Notes: generated by a model from the letters alone, not told the origin. DNA of 10,094 bases from JAAZMI01 sp964603615 (GCA_964603615.1 CAZRVU010000057.1:1-10094), one strand, 5' to 3'. Shown: positions 1-6,582, counted from the first letter of the stretch. Numbers and translations: made by a program.

Positions 1-21
1 TTTTAGATCGCCCCTTTTTCT

Positions 22-35
22 ATATGCTGGTTGAT
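22..35. repeat. 14-bp direct repeat, left copy
   Basis: The 14-mer ATATGCTGGTTGAT occurs here and again at 451-464. On the minus strand both encode I-N-Q-H-I in an open frame. A second, shorter match lies near each copy: a block reading CCTTTTCATGGGCA at about 54-67 and CCTTTTCATTGGCA at about 572-585. The left edge therefore looks like a diverged, internally shortened copy of the fragment at 396-623, with the toxin remnant lying between the two. Confidence 0.6.
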
Positions 36-82
36 ACCGAACAAAACCTGCCCCTTTTCATGGGCAGCTTAATGAGTATGAA

Positions 83-391
83 TTAAAGAGGAATCCAGTA
101 TGCAATCCTTTCCTTGACCTTTTCAATTACCTTAGCTTTTACTGTTCCCAATTTTCTTATTACTATAGCTTTCGAAAGAGTATAGATTTTATCCGCCCTT
201 ATACAAGAATCAACTTTTATGTATCCCTCAACCATATCACTGTTTGTAAATATTATTGAATAATCTTTTTCCTTTATATTGGACGTTATAGCAAGCACTA
301 TTACATCCACTGTTTTCGCATTATATTCAGAATTTGACTTGCTTTTATGCCGGATACCGTTGATTATGCACAAGCAAAAACTATAGCCCAA
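83..391 (-). pseudogene. MazF/PemK-family toxin remnant, N-terminus decayed
   Basis: The last two thirds of this 102-codon frame read like the C-terminal part of a MazF/PemK (CcdB-fold) mRNA interferase: a strand resembling 'NAKTVDVIVLAITSNI', a glycine-rich stretch leading to 'IKVDSCIRADKIYTL', then 'RKLGTVKAKVIEKV'. In the family these segments form the core sheet and the closing helix. The first 25 or so residues do not fit the family: the expected RGDIV start and the K-R-P-A-L-V strand are absent. Traces of them (A-I-V-F-A, then R-Y-P-A followed by a stop) appear in the other two minus frames just upstream, which suggests several small indels. The only start is a TTG without a clear ribosome binding site. 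Toxins of this kind normally follow an antitoxin gene, and here an unassigned fragment ends 4 nt upstream. I infer a dead toxin gene; the family call is from motif memory, not a search. Confidence 0.55.
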
Positions 392-395
392 AGTA

Positions 396-623
396 TCAGC
401 TTATCTGCTCTGCGATAGAGTAAAAAATAGAGCGGTTATATTTTTGAAAAATATGCTGGTTGATTTTTTTTACAAGGGCTGCGACCACGCCGCCCTTATT
501 TTTAATAACCTCGTTATCCTCCAAGACACTAAACAACCAGTCAACAATAACAGCAGACCCCATATGTTTAGCCTTTTCATTGGCATTTCCCCGTTTTTTC
601 GTTTCATCATTGCTTCTGTTAGA
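396..623 (-). pseudogene. Unassigned coding fragment upstream of the toxin remnant
   Basis: Between an upstream in-frame TAA and a TGA at 398-396 there is an open frame of 75 codons without a good start codon. Its translation has protein-like composition: a charged beginning with 'ANEKAKHMG', a hydrophobic/tryptophan stretch 'VIVDWLFSVLEDNEVI', then 'GGVVAALVKKINQHI'. The frame stops 4 nt before the first codon of the MazF-like frame, the arrangement expected of an antitoxin followed by its toxin, but I do not recognise an antitoxin fold in it. It could equally be the tail of a replication or DNA-binding protein. A plus-strand frame across the same DNA (444-707) looks less protein-like. I give no function. 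Confidence 0.3.
451..464. repeat. 14-bp direct repeat, right copy
   Basis: This is an exact match of 22-35 (ATATGCTGGTTGAT). It lies inside the unassigned minus-strand fragment, where it encodes I-N-Q-H-I. Confidence 0.6.
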
Positions 624-647
624 TTATATCACCAACAGCGGGTATCT

Positions 648-677
648 TTGGACATAAAAAGGATACATCTGTATGTT
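648..677 (+). promoter_or_regulatory. Possible promoter of the response-regulator remnant
   Basis: TTGGAC at 648-653 and TATGTT at 672-677 are separated by 18 bp. Both hexamers are moderate matches to the sigma-A consensus and they sit about 30 bp upstream of a good ribosome binding site and ATG at 710. There is no further support. Confidence 0.25.
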
Positions 678-709
678 AATCTATATCGGGAGCGGGAGGA
701 GGTGTAAAA

Positions 710-852
710 ATGGTTTTTAAACCTCTTTTAGTTGAGGATGATGCGGAAATAAGGGAAATTATCATCGATTATTTTGGGGATCTGTCTTGATTGTGGTATA
801 CAGCGCTTGGGAATTTTTATCTGCCGGGCTGTCACTGTCTCCCTGTCACTAG
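710..852 (+). pseudogene. Truncated response-regulator receiver domain
   Basis: A strong ribosome binding site (GGAGGAGG at about 695-702) precedes an ATG at 710. The 26 encoded residues run M-V-F-K-P-L-L-V-E-D-D-A-E-I-R-E and then I-I-I-D-Y-F-G-D before a TGA at 788-790. This is the beta-1 strand and acidic pocket (the adjacent Glu-Asp-Asp) plus helix alpha-1 of a CheY-like receiver domain, as in the OmpR/PhoB family. In the frame beginning at 787 the text continues with V-V-Y-S-A-W-E-F-L-S-A-G, which resembles the beta-2/alpha-2 stretch, and stops at 850-852. The phosphorylated aspartate, the rest of the receiver and the output domain are missing. It ends 2 nt short of the convergent stop codon of the ABC permease. 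I read it as the left-over start of a two-component regulator gene removed by a deletion or rearrangement. Confidence 0.6.
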
Positions 853-854
853 GT

Positions 855-2450
855 TTACGTCCACTCCAGCCTGGCAAAAAGCTTATTGGATAATAGCAGC
901 AGTATCCCGGTAATTATGATGTTGACAACTGCAATACCGGCAAAAACCAGCGCCGGGTTCTGGAACAAAAAAGCCAGAACTCCTCCCACGACTGCACCAG
1001 GCAGTAAAAGCAGCAGTACCTGCAGCATGAGAAACAGGGGATACAAGGCCTTTTGATCCAGGGCATGGGGAAAAATGATCCGTGTTAAAAAATTGGCGCC
1101 CAAGTTTAAAATATAGAAACTTACGCCAAATACGATCATGGTGATTATTATCGGCAGCGGTACTTTAAGCAAAATCCCCAGGGGGATATTCAGGGCCAGA
1201 ATATTGGCGCTCATGCGCAGTATATCCGCCAAATTGCTGCCGACGATCTTCAGTAGGTTAGAAGCGGGAATTAGAAAAATATACGGTTTGGCCAATTCAT
1301 GTTGTGTGGCGTTGGATGCAGAAAAAAAGAAAATAATGTAGGCAACGATCCCATTGGTAGTATAAACAGCAGTTAACCCTCCGGCACCTTTGGCAGCGAA
1401 GACTCCTACAGCTATTCCGGCCAGCAAAAATACGAACGTCCAAAAGCCCAGGTAAGGATGGAAGTCGCTGCGGCTGTATTCAACCTTGCTGCGCCACAGA
1501 AATGCCCAGGGCCCGCTGCCCATCTTGGGGATGGATAGGTTCTTTCTGCTGAAGGTAGGGGAAAAACCCCTCTTTTTTCCTATGCCGGCCTTTTGTTTTC
1601 TGCGCAGGGCTCTTTGCGCGGTGGCCTTGAGGGTATCTTCATAATAATCATCTGCTGTGCAGTATGAAAGGATTATACAGCCGGCCAGGAATAAAAACTG
1701 AAGAACAAGGCCAATGATGCTCCATGCACTGTAGCCGGAAACAGCCGTCATAAAGACAACCTTACCCCAGCCAATTACGGGCAGGTAACAGAGCCAGGGC
1801 GCGTTCAAGCCCTGCAGCAACCCTTGCCATAAATCCCCGCTAGCAATAATAGACCAGGCAAGATAAAGGATAAGAACAGCGATCAAGGCTAGGACGACCT
1901 GCTGCAAACGCCGGTGGAGCCCGTATTTACTGCCGATCGCAAAAACTAAAAAGTTTAAGGGTGCAACAACTAAAAGCAAGCTTATAAATCCAAGATACAG
2001 AAAAGGAAAATGTTGTAGGTTAACCTTCGTGATATTTAGAATCAGGGGCATTAGGGCCAAAATAAAAAAGCTGTAAAGAAAAATATGTGACAAACTTTGC
2101 TTCACCATGCTGTAGAGCAACACCTTTTTGGGGCAAACGGGGGTGGGGAACAACAGATGCAGGTCCCCCATAGTAAAGAAAGTGGAGGATTCCAGCGTGC
2201 TGTGATACAAAGAATATAGAAAAAAAAAGGCGGCCAGCCCGGTAAATCCTGCCCCGATTATTTGGGAACCCAACTGCGCTTGAATCTCCGTGGGGTTCCG
2301 GTACCTGGCCACTATATTAAAAACAAGGGCTCCAATCCAGAGTAAATAAAGAAAATAAACCCCCAGGCGTTTGGGGTTATGCTTTATTTCCAAGAAATAA
2401 TTCGCCATGATCCAGCTGTCTCTCCGGGCGAGGAGCTTGAATTCATTCAT
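855..2450 (-). CDS. ABC exporter membrane subunit, putative ABC_export-type permease
   Basis: The product is a 531-residue integral membrane protein with roughly twelve hydrophobic segments. A large cytoplasmic stretch lies between the sixth and seventh (about residues 270-325), rich in Lys/Arg (the 'RALRRKQKAGIGKKRG' part). Length, layout and the N-terminal 'LLARRDSWIMANYFLEIK' fit the uncharacterised bacterial 'putative ABC exporter' family, which pairs with a single cytoplasmic ATPase. The substrate is unknown. The ATG at 2450 lies inside the last codons of the ATPase gene (8-nt overlap) and has GGAGGT 8 nt upstream, so translation of the two is probably coupled. The start is well supported. 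The stop at 855 faces a response-regulator remnant on the other strand, and I see no terminator between them. The family name is from memory of its features; membrane localisation is clear from the sequence. Confidence 0.85.
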   Translation of the reverse strand: MNEFKLLARRDSWIMANYFLEIKHNPKRLGVYFLYLLWIGALVFNIVARYRNPTEIQAQLGSQIIGAGFTGLAAFFFLYSLYHSTLESSTFFTMGDLHLLFPTPVCPKKVLLYSMVKQSLSHIFLYSFFILALMPLILNITKVNLQHFPFLYLGFISLLLVVAPLNFLVFAIGSKYGLHRRLQQVVLALIAVLILYLAWSIIASGDLWQGLLQGLNAPWLCYLPVIGWGKVVFMTAVSGYSAWSIIGLVLQFLFLAGCIILSYCTADDYYEDTLKATAQRALRRKQKAGIGKKRGFSPTFSRKNLSIPKMGSGPWAFLWRSKVEYSRSDFHPYLGFWTFVFLLAGIAVGVFAAKGAGGLTAVYTTNGIVAYIIFFFSASNATQHELAKPYIFLIPASNLLKIVGSNLADILRMSANILALNIPLGILLKVPLPIIITMIVFGVSFYILNLGANFLTRIIFPHALDQKALYPLFLMLQVLLLLLPGAVVGGVLAFLFQNPALVFAGIAVVNIIITGILLLLSNKLFARLEWT

Positions 2451-3162
2451 CTCTGGTTACCTCCAGAAACAGTTCCTCTAGGGAGACACTTTCGCTGTTC
2501 CCAAGCTTTCTTTTCATTTCTTCCATCGCCATATCCACGATGATTTTCCCTTGTTTCATCACCAGGACACGGCCGCAGAGATTTTCAATGCTATCCAACA
2601 AGTGTGTGCTGACTAAAATTGTCTTTTGCTGTGCGCTCAGCTCTTTAAAAATTAATTTGGTTTCCCGGATTGACTTAGGATCCAGCCCGATCATCGGTTC
2701 ATCAAAGAGGTATAAAACGGGTTCCGGGAGCAGACCACAACAAATAGAAACCTTCTGTTTCATGCCTTTGGATAGTTCCTTGGCCAGTTTATCCTTTTTA
2801 TCCCACAGGTCAAAGCGCTCCAGCAGCCGTTCTGCTTTGCCCTCAAAGCCGGCCACATCGTAGGCGTAGGCAATAAACTGCAGATGCTCCCAGACCGTCA
2901 GCATATCGTAAAGTTCAGGTGCTTCCGGTACGTAGGTAAACTTTTCTTTGGCTTCCCGGGAAGTGTGAGGATAATCGCCGACCGTAATGCTGCCGCTATT
3001 TTTACGCAGCAGCCCGACAATAGTTTTAATGGTGGTGCTTTTACCGGCCCCATTAGGCCCCAAAAGCCCGGCAATATCGCCCCGGTTAAGAGTAAAACTA
3101 ATATTATCCACGGCGACAATATTTCTGTATTTTTTGGTCAAACCCTTTACCTTTAGCATCAT
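2443..3162 (-). CDS. ABC transporter ATP-binding protein (exporter type)
   Basis: This is the nucleotide-binding subunit that powers the adjacent membrane protein. Motifs from the ATG at 3162: Walker A G-P-N-G-A-G-K-S-T at residues 35-43, a signature L-S-K-G-M at 130-134 followed by K-Q-K, Walker B 'LYLFDEP' at 150-156, D-loop G-L-D-P at 159-162 and switch His187 in 'LVSTH'. The Q-loop position holds P-E in 'YVPEAPELYDMLTV', common in EcsA/CcmA-like exporter ATPases. At 239 residues it is a normal length. The open frame begins at a TTG (3180) without a ribosome binding site. Two ATGs follow at 3162 and 3159, and AAGGGG at 3170-3165 suits the second slightly better, so 3159 is also possible. 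It is the first gene of a two-gene operon. The substrate cannot be told. Confidence 0.92.
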   Translation of the reverse strand: MMLKVKGLTKKYRNIVAVDNISFTLNRGDIAGLLGPNGAGKSTTIKTIVGLLRKNSGSITVGDYPHTSREAKEKFTYVPEAPELYDMLTVWEHLQFIAYAYDVAGFEGKAERLLERFDLWDKKDKLAKELSKGMKQKVSICCGLLPEPVLYLFDEPMIGLDPKSIRETKLIFKELSAQQKTILVSTHLLDSIENLCGRVLVMKQGKIIVDMAMEEMKRKLGNSESVSLEELFLEVTRDE

Positions 3163-3208
3163 ATCCCCTTCTTCTTCCAACCGCGTAGGTGGGGCGCAGG
3201 TTTCACTA

Positions 3209-3238
3209 ATTATACCTCAATTTTTGCTGCCTTTACAA
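3209..3238 (-). promoter_or_regulatory. Promoter of the ABC exporter operon
   Basis: On the minus strand TTGTAA (3238-3233) and a perfect TATAAT (3214-3209) are separated by 18 bp. Transcription would start near 3202, giving a leader of about 40 nt before the ATPase start. The -10 is consensus and the -35 moderate. No operator is obvious. Confidence 0.55.
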
Positions 3239-3239
3239 T

Positions 3240-3855
3240 ATCACCGGGATGGGTGGAGGGTTTTTTCCCTTTTAAATACTTGAAAGATTCACGCCGGATA
3301 TTCAACCTGTATTTATTGATGAGGCATATTTGGGGGTAAAAAGAGGGCAGGCACCTTTTTTATAGAGGAATTTAAACAGTGAATTTGAAATCGCTGATTT
3401 TCGCAATTATCTTTTCACAATCGGTAACGAAATAAGTATAAATGCAGCAGATAAATTTTAATTTGAAAGAAGAAAGCTATGATTGGAGCTACGTGGTTGA
3501 ATCAGGGATGTATATACAATTATGGTAGCCTAGCTGCCATATTGATTATGTAATAAACCTCTTCTTTTTTCTGTAGGATAGGTATAAACCAGAGATGTCT
3601 GAATTGTCAAACACAGGTGTACGATCGAAAATATAAATAATTATAACGCATACCATTTTTAAGCGGACACTTTACAACCTATTATTTCCTCTATTTCTAT
3701 CAACATCATACGGCGTTGAGGCACGGAATATTCCGTGTTGGGGGAAATTGAAAAATAAGGGCAACTGCTGTCCTTTTGGAAAGGGTCAATTAATAACGTT
3801 AGATAAAAGGCTCGACTTGGGTGGGGCAATTTGCGTGAGCCAACCTAGGTGGATT
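3240..3855. other. Gene-free AT-rich stretch
   Basis: I find no convincing gene, tRNA or known riboswitch in these roughly 600 bases. A 24-codon frame at 3479-3553 has a weak GAAAGAAG upstream but no recognisable product. A block reading GGGCAGGCACC followed by a T-run (about 3343-3360) resembles short GGCAGGCACC-type intergenic phrases common in clostridial genomes. A weak hairpin, AAGGGCA-ACTGC-TGTCCTT at 3757-3775 with one G-U pair and four T after it, might be a poor terminator. The palindrome at 3722-3737 is listed separately. Confidence 0.5.
3722..3737. repeat. Perfect 16-bp palindrome
   Basis: CACGGAATATTCCGTG is perfectly self-complementary with no spacer. The lack of a loop favours a protein-binding site (dimeric repressor or activator) over an RNA hairpin. 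It lies about 130 bp upstream of the small ORF at 3870 and about 480 bp upstream of the divergent ABC promoter. No second copy was seen in the window. Confidence 0.5.
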
Positions 3856-3869
3856 TAAGGAGGAAAATT

Positions 3870-4086
3870 TTGTCGAAGGAAATATTGCTCCAATCTGCCG
3901 CTGCTGCAGGAAGTTATGGCCATGCCCGGCCAGGCCAATAATGCCGTTTTTTCCCTGTGGCCTGGTGTAGACGAAGAAGCAGTTAGGAAGAAGATTAAGG
4001 AAAATTTTAAAAACCGCGGCCTCAAACTTGTAATAAAGGCGAAGGGAACCATATTATGGTTGCTTTCGTCTTCTATATTGAGGTGA
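3870..4086 (+). pseudogene. Small ORF of unknown function, probably frameshifted
   Basis: A textbook AAGGAGG (3857-3863) is followed 6 nt later by TTG at 3870, which opens a 23-codon frame (M-S-K-E-I-L-L-Q...) closed by TAA at 3939-3941. The protein-like sequence continues in the next frame: from an ATG at 3916 (preceded by AGGAAG) it reads 'PGQANNAVFSLWPGVDEEA' and then 'VRKKIKENFKNRGLKLVIK', ending at TGA 4084-4086. Either one gene suffered an indel around 3880-3935, or the real product is the 56-residue frame from 3916. The TGA lies inside the ribosome binding site of the next gene, so the two would be co-translated. I do not recognise the family. The charged amphipathic helix (DEEAVRKKIKENF) followed by a strand suggests a small soluble domain. 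Confidence 0.4.
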
Positions 4087-4091
4087 TCCAA

Positions 4092-4883
4092 ATGCCTAGA
4101 ACAACACCACTAAAAACTATTTTTATTGTATTGTTAATAATAACTTTCTTTGTGCCCTCGGTTGAGGCACTCTTAATGGCTGGAGGTCCGGCAACCGTCA
4201 TTGCCAACTCCACGCTAATTTTAACCGGAAAAGTAACCGAAAATATGGAGGCGGAAGAAGAAAGAACGTTTGCTATTAGGGTTGATCGTGTGCTCAAAGG
4301 AAACTATCAAAAAGAGGAGATGGTGCTCACCGAAAGGGAAAACCCCATCTATGGCTGGGTTCATATTCGCGGCGTTCCGGAGATTGATACAAAACTTCTT
4401 CTTTTTTTACGCAGCGAGGACAACGTCGATCCATATTTAGCCTTTGATCTAAACTGTATTGCTGTTGTCGAAGGCCAGGAAGTAACCGGCCTGCTTGGCG
4501 GCAGCAATGTAGGTATCAACGATGGGCACTGGGAAATTGAGGACTATGTAAAGGAATACAATATTTTTTTTAACAGTGCGGACCCGCCTGAAAGACAGAT
4601 CGATACGGTAAACATAGCTGGCGGTGGGGAAAATGCCGCCCTTTTTCATAACGGCACCGCAAAAAGAAATAATTTGATTGATGTTAGTAACGAAACTTTA
4701 ACCCCTGATGGTTCTTCCATAGGCATAATAGGCGGCGCCGACGGTCCAACAGCGATACATATTACTGGGAATCCATTAAAAGCCCTGATAGTTCCCGCAA
4801 TTGTACTGGCCACTATCTTTCTTGCCATTGGTTTTGCTGTTGGGTACATTGTCAAGGGCAGGCAGACAAAGCAAGTAAAATAA
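4092..4883 (+). CDS. Secreted, C-terminally membrane-anchored protein with a decarboxylase beta-subunit-like tail
   Basis: From the ATG at 4092 (GAGGTGAT ribosome binding site 5 nt upstream) the product has 263 residues. A longer frame from 4056 lacks such a site. Residues 1-26 form a signal peptide (positive start, hydrophobic core, cleavage near V-E-A). Residues about 34-150 look like an exported beta-rich domain of the 'LTGKVTE...IRVDRVLKG...LLLFLRSED' pattern seen in uncharacterised envelope proteins. A Gly/Asn-rich linker follows. Residues 211-225, GIIGGADGPTAIHIT, match the hallmark segment of oxaloacetate, glutaconyl-CoA and methylmalonyl-CoA decarboxylase beta subunits, including the Asp (217) important for Na+ there. 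A transmembrane helix at about 230-253 and the basic tail GRQTKQ complete it. The rest of the beta subunit is absent, so no decarboxylase activity is implied. The function is unknown; membrane anchoring is well supported. Confidence 0.75.
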   Translation: MPRTTPLKTIFIVLLIITFFVPSVEALLMAGGPATVIANSTLILTGKVTENMEAEEERTFAIRVDRVLKGNYQKEEMVLTERENPIYGWVHIRGVPEIDTKLLLFLRSEDNVDPYLAFDLNCIAVVEGQEVTGLLGGSNVGINDGHWEIEDYVKEYNIFFNSADPPERQIDTVNIAGGGENAALFHNGTAKRNNLIDVSNETLTPDGSSIGIIGGADGPTAIHITGNPLKALIVPAIVLATIFLAIGFAVGYIVKGRQTKQVK

Positions 4884-4968
4884 TAAAAAAGCGTTTTTCT
4901 TTCTTCCCACCGTAAAATAATAATCAATAACTAGCTTGCCCATTATATACCATGGGAGGAGATAGATT

Positions 4969-5493
4969 ATGAAAAAAAGTATCCTGGCGGCTGCACTATT
5001 ATTTGCCCTGCTGCTTTCTGCATGTGTGGCGCCGGTTCCAAGCAGCACCCTGGATTTAATGGATAATGCCCAAGAAAACGAAATGGTCCAGGACATTCCC
5101 GGGTTGACGATTACCACGCCCCGCGATCTTTTCAGCCCGTGTATGGGTTCGATGTTTGGCTTTGAATTAGTGCTAAACGCTCCCGGGGATCCTGCCATTT
5201 ATACCTATGTTTGCGACGGGGGCACTTTCTGTACCTATAGTGACGGTAAAATAACCCATCAAGGTAATAACCTGACGAGTGCTGAAAAAGTATACTGGGC
5301 GCCGATTGAAGGCGGTGAATATGTATATTCTGGCGAAATGGATAAAATCCTGATATCCGTTACGGCACTTGATCAGGAGGGGAAAGCAATTGCCCACGGC
5401 ACAGCAGTTATCGAACATGACCCAGAAAGCGGATGGTTTAAGTTTACCGGGGAGGCCGCAGCCAGCCAATCTACGGATGAAACGCCAGCCTGA
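4969..5493 (+). CDS. Lipoprotein of unknown function
   Basis: The product is a 174-residue precursor with a lipoprotein signal: M-K-K-S, a hydrophobic core, and the lipobox L-S-A-C at residues 16-19. Cleavage before Cys19 and lipidation would tether it to the outer face of the membrane. The mature part is acidic and mostly beta-like, with 'YTYVCDGGTFCTYSDGKI' (a close cysteine pair, possible disulphide) and a later 'KILISVTALDQEGKAIAHG' strand pair that resembles an immunoglobulin-like or bacterial Ig-type fold. No enzyme motif is visible. GGAGGAGAT lies 6 nt upstream of the ATG. It follows the membrane-anchored protein by 85 nt on the same strand without a strong terminator between, so the two may share a transcript and an envelope role. 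Its stop lies 4 nt from the stop of the convergent gene. Confidence 0.8.
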   Translation: MKKSILAAALLFALLLSACVAPVPSSTLDLMDNAQENEMVQDIPGLTITTPRDLFSPCMGSMFGFELVLNAPGDPAIYTYVCDGGTFCTYSDGKITHQGNNLTSAEKVYWAPIEGGEYVYSGEMDKILISVTALDQEGKAIAHGTAVIEHDPESGWFKFTGEAAASQSTDETPA

Positions 5494-5497
5494 TGTT

Positions 5498-5863
5498 TTA
5501 TGGGGTATATTGTTCGGTAATGCTTTGCACGTAGCCGTCTTTTATCGTAACCCAAAATGGCGGCATGAACTCCGTATACCGTTCGAGATGTTTTATAAAT
5601 TCCTCCTTGGTGACTGATTTATGGGAAGCGTCTCCATCTAAATTGATAACCTGGTATTGGGTTTGTTCTGTTACCCCACAATACATGGGGTAGCTTTTGG
5701 GGTTGTGTATATAAAATCCGTTTGGCATCTCCTTATCAGGATCTATGCCCAGTTCCTCCAGCCTTGCTGTATCCTCTAGTGTTAACCATTCGATTTGATC
5801 CAGATGAAGAACGGCGGGGATAAAACTAAAAAAGCTTTCGAAGGAAAAGGCAGGGAAAACCTG
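5498..5863 (-). pseudogene. 5'-truncated gene for an envelope-type protein
   Basis: The minus-strand frame is open from an in-frame TGA at 5866-5864 to TAA at 5500-5498, 121 codons. Its sequence has 'LHLDQIEWLTLEDTARLEE' and then 'DKEMPNGFYIHNPKSYP'. This is a pattern I associate with the C-terminal part of uncharacterised exported Firmicutes proteins, where a W-L-T-x-E-D segment precedes P-N-G-Y-Y-I. The later part 'TKEEFIKHLERY...WVTIKDGYVQSI' forms a helix and a closing strand pair. The ATG at 5728 falls in the middle of this conserved text and has a GGAG-like site only by chance, so it is unlikely to be the true start. The N-terminal part is missing where the intron-like DNA begins (between about 5830 and 5868). 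I infer that mobile-element insertion or a deletion removed the promoter and 5' half. Confidence 0.55.
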
Positions 5864-6068
5864 TCAGGTGTGGGATAAGAAGACGAGTGCAAACGAACCA
5901 CTGACGATGTGTCGAAACGTGTGCTGATGACGTCAAAACCGGGTAAAAACCGTTGACCCGGGATAAGCCTGGAGGAGACCTGCTTACTGTCTAGGTGGCG
6001 TCCGGCATAAAGGTGGTGTGATCTTATCCCAGGCTCTTGTACGGAACATGGGAACCTGTCGTCTTAAC
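5840..6068 (+). mobile_element. Group II intron RNA fragment (domain I region), both ends missing
   Basis: The DNA reads like the non-coding 5' part of a bacterial group II intron: short interrupted helices, GTGTGCTGATGACGTC followed by AAAACCGGGTAAAAACCG, a CTGTCTAGGTGG segment and, near the end, CTTGTACGGAACATGGGAAC, which resembles the conserved stretch that closes domain I and leads towards the intron ORF in several clostridial introns. Small stems are visible, e.g. GGCAGG/CCTGTC around a GAAAA loop (5850-5866) and GGGATAAGA (5872-5880) with TCTTATCCC (6022-6030). A full domain I is normally longer, and there is no reverse transcriptase or domain V, so this is a remnant. It abuts the truncated minus-strand gene on the left and a transposase remnant on the right. 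Recognition is by memory of intron sequences, not by a covariance model. Confidence 0.55.
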
Positions 6069-6507
6069 TAATGGGCCGGTAGGTCAGCCTTTAAAAGTGT
6101 ATGATCGCTATGATGATCGCAGTATTATTGAAAACCTGCTGTTCAGGGAATCCAAACAGGTTTGGCATCTCTGCCAGCCACCCAAGAAAAGCTACCGGGC
6201 GATGGTTTCTCATGCTGTTTTAACCATGGTTACTTATGCCTTAACCATAGCTTACCGTGACTGGGAAGATAGTGAAGGCTCTACAGAGACATCCTACAGA
6301 TTCTTTGACCATGGTTGCAGGCGTTGGAAGCGTAAAAAAATTAAAGATTATCTCGATTATGTGATTATCTTCGCCGGTGAATATTACGGTATCTTGCATC
6401 TCGAAGAATTGGCCTTTTTTTCAGGGATTAGGGTCAGAAAACCGATGCTAAAAATTTCTTCTAAAGATGATGTCTACCGCCGGCGGGGGTTAAAAACACC
6501 TAAATAA
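6060..6507 (+). pseudogene. DDE transposase C-terminal remnant (IS4-superfamily-like)
   Basis: The frame encodes about 150 residues resembling the last third of an IS4-superfamily DDE transposase. The segment Y-D-D-R-S-I-I-E-N-L-L-F-R-E-S-K gives Y-(2)-R-(3)-E-(7)-K, close to the family's Y-(2)-R-(3)-E-(6)-K signature, so the Glu would be the third catalytic acid. After it come 'VWHLCQPPKKSYRAMVSHA' and a hydrophobic helix, the usual continuation. The two catalytic aspartates and the N-terminus are gone. The frame runs back into intron-like DNA to a TTG at 6037, so the open frame is chimeric and its start meaningless. No terminal inverted repeat was recognised downstream. It cannot transpose by itself. 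Confidence 0.65.
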
Positions 6508-6582
6508 AGTTAGCTGGTTTTAGTATAATTCCTTCACAATGCTGCTTTTTGTTAATTTATATCATAACCTCAGAAAGTTAAG

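Noticed and set aside
444..707. Plus-strand 87-codon frame
   Set aside because: It lacks a ribosome binding site, and the minus strand across the same DNA has more protein-like composition. It runs into the leader of the response-regulator remnant.
3757..3777. Intrinsic terminator AAGGGCA/TGTCCTT
   Set aside because: The stem is short with a G-U pair, only four T follow, and there is no gene just upstream on the plus strand to terminate.
3855..4091. Minus-strand 78-codon frame opposite the small ORF
   Set aside because: It has no ribosome binding site and its composition is low in sense. The plus strand carries AAGGAGG and coding-like charged helices.
4722..4883. Calling the gene at 4092 a sodium-translocating decarboxylase
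   Set aside because: Only one short motif and one helix match. The other membrane helices and partner subunits are absent.
4886..4903. Terminator after the anchored protein (A-run, GCG, T-run)
   Set aside because: The stem would be only A-T pairs around a 3-nt loop, too weak to support a terminator call.
4646..5469. Minus-strand frames opposite the anchored protein and lipoprotein (up to 140 codons)
   Set aside because: They are antisense shadows. The plus strand has signal peptides, a lipobox and good ribosome binding sites.
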